The translations under genes and the position numbers were made by a program. Shown here piece by piece: positions 61,862 through 64,000 of a DNA stretch of 64,000 nucleotides; within the stretch, counting starts at the first letter, position 1, and each line of letters opens with the position of its first letter. Source of the DNA: Pedobacter nutrimenti (GTDB lineage: Bacteria; Bacteroidota; Bacteroidia; Sphingobacteriales; Sphingobacteriaceae). Location of the stretch: assembly GCF_003208655.1 (NCBI RefSeq), contig NZ_QKLU01000008.1:273706-337705 (forward strand). Direction: 5' to 3'. Below the pieces are notes generated by a model that was given only the letters and a program-made list of their open reading frames with translations, had not been told where the DNA came from and ran no database searches.

Positions 61862-61931
61862 ATATTAAGCTTCCTGTGTCCTAAGGTCATGAAGCTTTAA
61901 GGTTTATCCTTTTAGCTTTAACCTTTTTGGT

Positions 61932-61939
61932 TAACTTTG
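61932..61939 (+). promoter_or_regulatory. putative -7 promoter element of aguB-aguA
   Basis: TAACTTTG matches TAnnTTTG and lies about 20 nt before the aguB ATG. Confidence 0.55.
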
Positions 61940-61958
61940 CACTTTAAATTTTTATAGA

Positions 61959-62834
61959 ATGGCTAAAGTACAAGTTGGATTGGTGCAGATGAGCTGTACC
62001 AGTAATAAACAGGAAAATTTAGATAAAGCGATCGTTAAAATACGTGAAATTGCTGCTCAGGGTGCTCAGGTGGTCTGTCTGCAGGAATTGTTTACATCTC
62101 TTTATTTTTGTGATGAAGAGAATTACGAGAACTTTAAACTGGCGGAAGCCATTCCAGGACCTTCTACAGAGGTGTTGTCCAAAGTAGCAGCTGAACTGAA
62201 AGTGGTCATTGTGGCTTCTTTGTTTGAAAAAAGAGCAGAAGGTCTGTACCACAATACAACCGCTGTTCTGGATGCAGATGGCGCTTATTTGGGTAAATAT
62301 CGCAAAATGCACATTCCGGATGATCCGGGCTTTTATGAAAAATTTTATTTTACCCCAGGCGATTTAGGCTATAAAGTATTTAAAACCAAATATGCCAAAA
62401 TTGGTGTGCTGATTTGCTGGGACCAGTGGTATCCCGAAGCAGCACGTCTGACCGCGCTGATGGGTGCAGATTTTCTGGTTTACCCGACTGCAATCGGCTG
62501 GGCAACCACTCAGGATGAACAAACCAATAAAGAGCAATACAATGCATGGCAAACCATACAGCGTTCACACGCCATTGCCAACGGTGTTCCGGTGGTGAGC
62601 ATCAACCGTGTGGGCGAAGAAGCCGGTGTAGAATTCTGGGGCGGATCCTTTGTCTCTAATCCTTTTGGATCTCTTTTATACCAGGCCAGTCACAACCAGG
62701 AAGAATTAAAAGTCGTGGAACTGGACTTGTCCAAATCAGACAGTTACAGGACCCACTGGCCGTTTTTACGTGACAGACGTATCGATAGTTATTCACCAAT
62801 TACAAAAAGATATATAGATGACGAGTCTATTTAA
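61959..62834 (+). CDS. aguB: N-carbamoylputrescine amidase
   Basis: 291 aa nitrilase-fold enzyme. The catalytic triad is E43 (CLQELF), K116 (YRKMHIP) and C153 (LICWDQWYPEA). The motif DDPGFYEKFYFTPGD is specific for N-carbamoylputrescine amidases among nitrilases. It releases CO2 and ammonia to give putrescine. aguA overlaps its end by 17 nt, so the two enzymes form one operon and pathway. Confidence 0.94.
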   Translation: MAKVQVGLVQMSCTSNKQENLDKAIVKIREIAAQGAQVVCLQELFTSLYFCDEENYENFKLAEAIPGPSTEVLSKVAAELKVVIVASLFEKRAEGLYHNTTAVLDADGAYLGKYRKMHIPDDPGFYEKFYFTPGDLGYKVFKTKYAKIGVLICWDQWYPEAARLTALMGADFLVYPTAIGWATTQDEQTNKEQYNAWQTIQRSHAIANGVPVVSINRVGEEAGVEFWGGSFVSNPFGSLLYQASHNQEELKVVELDLSKSDSYRTHWPFLRDRRIDSYSPITKRYIDDESI

Positions 62835-63888
62835 AGATACGCCTAAAGCGGCCGGATATGTTTTTCCTGCCGAATGGGCAGCGCATGAAGCCACCTGGTT
62901 AAGCTGGCCCCATAAAGAAGCCTCCTGGCCGGGTAAAATCGAAACGATTTATGCCCCTTACTGTGAATTCATCAAAGCCGTAGCCGAAGGGGAAAAAGTG
63001 AGGATCAATGTGAACGATGAAAAGACCAGGGATTTTGCCATTGCTGAGCTTAAAAAAGCCGGGGCAGAATTGGCCAATATCGAATTTTATTTTCATCCGA
63101 CAAACGATGCCTGGTGCCGGGATCACGGCCCCGCTTTTCTGCTGAATGCCGATCAAAGTAAAAAGGCCGTTATCGACTGGGGTTATAATGCCTGGGGCGG
63201 TAAGTACCCTCCATTTGACCTGGACGATGTGGTGCCAACCAGAATTGCGCAGCATTTTAAATTGCCGCTCTATAATCCTGGCATTGTGATGGAAGGAGGA
63301 TCGGTCGAATTTAACGGTGCCGGTACCATTTTGACCACCACGGCCTGCCTGCTCAATGAAAACCGCAATCCGGAGCTCAACAAAGCGCAGATTGAACAAT
63401 ATTTAATGGACTTTTATGGGGCTGAGCAGGTTTTATGGCTGGGTGATGGTATTGTCGGTGACGATACGGACGGCCATATTGATGACATTACCCGTTTTGT
63501 AAGCCAGGATACGGTACTGACCGTGGTGGAAAGCAATCCGCTGGACGAAAACTATCTGTTGTTGCAGGAAAACCTGGAAAGCTTAAAACAAATGAGGTTG
63601 CTCAACGGCAAAGCGTTGAACATCATTGAGCTTCCGATGCCTTCTCCTGTTATTCATGAAGATACCCGTTTGCCGGCTTCATACGCTAATTTTTATATTG
63701 CCAATAAGGTTGTGGTGGTCCCGACTTTCAGGGATGTCAATGACGCTAAAGCGCTGGAAATTATTCAGGGGGCTTTCCCAGACAGAAAAGTAATCGGTAT
63801 TGATTCAGTTGACATCATTTGGGGACTGGGCAGTTTCCATTGTTTAAGCCAGCAGGAACCTGCTTTACAAATTAACCACGCGCATTAA
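62818..63888 (+). CDS. aguA: agmatine deiminase
   Basis: 356 aa, guanidino-group-modifying fold. The nucleophile is C342 in GLGSFHCLSQQEP. DTDGHIDDI and the early PAEWAAHEATWLSWPHKEAS are family signatures. It converts agmatine to N-carbamoylputrescine, which aguB processes, so the pair makes putrescine from arginine-derived agmatine. It overlaps aguB by 17 nt. Confidence 0.94.
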   Translation: MTSLFKDTPKAAGYVFPAEWAAHEATWLSWPHKEASWPGKIETIYAPYCEFIKAVAEGEKVRINVNDEKTRDFAIAELKKAGAELANIEFYFHPTNDAWCRDHGPAFLLNADQSKKAVIDWGYNAWGGKYPPFDLDDVVPTRIAQHFKLPLYNPGIVMEGGSVEFNGAGTILTTTACLLNENRNPELNKAQIEQYLMDFYGAEQVLWLGDGIVGDDTDGHIDDITRFVSQDTVLTVVESNPLDENYLLLQENLESLKQMRLLNGKALNIIELPMPSPVIHEDTRLPASYANFYIANKVVVVPTFRDVNDAKALEIIQGAFPDRKVIGIDSVDIIWGLGSFHCLSQQEPALQINHAH

Positions 63889-63904
63889 TTATAAATAAAT
63901 TTAT

Positions 63905-63967
63905 CAGATGAATCCTCCAAGGCTCCATCTGACAACTGAATAGCAATAAATACGAACAGATGAATCC
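63905..63967. repeat. repeated cagatgaatcc near the window end
   Basis: cagatgaatcc occurs at 63905-63915 and 63957-63967. The first copy also forms tcagatg/catctga with bases to 63932, the second aatcc/ggatt. The piece is too short and too close to the window end to name. Confidence 0.25.
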
Positions 63968-64000
63968 GACAGGATTAAAATAGTCATTAAAATTTCAAAG

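Noticed and set aside
61867..61898. aagcttc/gaagctt hairpin after the SPFH gene as a terminator
   Set aside because: A short stem with a long loop and no good T-tract; left unannotated.
62899..63399. 166-codon ORF antisense to aguA
   Set aside because: A shadow of agmatine deiminase coding sequence.

Overview
The window is a chromosomal segment of a Bacteroidota bacterium, most likely Sphingobacteriaceae and Pedobacter-like. Evidence for this: the spc/alpha ribosomal operon has the Bacteroidota order with map and infA inside it; putative promoters fit the Bacteroidota consensus TAnnTTTG at -7 with TTG/TTTG about 20 bp upstream; and the genes include a TonB-dependent receptor with an N-terminal carboxypeptidase-like domain, DUF4293 and DUF5606 proteins, a Porin_10-type barrel and a eukaryote-like class Ia ribonucleotide reductase. 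Nothing looks like a prophage, plasmid, insertion sequence, integron, CRISPR array or defence island. This is core genome with small regulatory surprises.

Layout. 1-8.7 kb: end of rpsN, then rpsH-rplF-rplR-rpsE-rpmD-rplO-secY-map-infA-rpmJ-rpsM-rpsK-rpsD-rpoA-rplQ. 8.6-20.8 kb: 2H phosphoesterase, methyltransferase, dnaK (with a sigma-54-like promoter), then a mostly minus-strand block: nucleotidyltransferase, HerA-like ATPase, M42 peptidase, GNAT/MFS/acyl-CoA carboxylase beta, and an OprO/P porin. 21-27.4 kb: small exported protein, SulP transporter plus beta-carbonic anhydrase, P5C dehydrogenase, lpxK-punA. 27.4-36 kb: Porin_10, an exported protein of unknown function, cyclophilin, DUF5606, an unlisted 41-aa membrane protein, rlmH, a membrane-anchored MutS-family ATPase, GH1 glycosidase. 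36-48.5 kb: aconitase, polysaccharide deacetylase, TolC plus HlyD-type adaptor, gpsA, small basic exported protein, TonB receptor with a strong operator-like palindrome, DEAD-box helicase. 48.5-64 kb: DUF4293, truA, ABC exporter, sucD, tRNA-Leu(CAG), msrB, RlpA-like protein, nrdB-nrdA, RCC1-repeat lipoprotein, a regulatory region with an 18-bp inverted repeat and five 11-bp tandem repeats, CWC zinc-ribbon-like protein, SPFH/flotillin, and aguB-aguA (agmatine to putrescine).

The genes mostly serve translation, protein quality control, envelope building and central metabolism. Transcription units are often closed by A-tract/GC-stem/T-tract hairpins, several of them bidirectional between convergent genes. 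The most informative unexplained signals are non-coding: the operator at 43671-43701, the repeat region at 59226-59603, the sigma-54-like dnaK promoter, the folded rpsN-rpsH spacer, and very short predicted leaders in front of truA, lpxK and the CWC gene. I found no convincing new multi-gene system.
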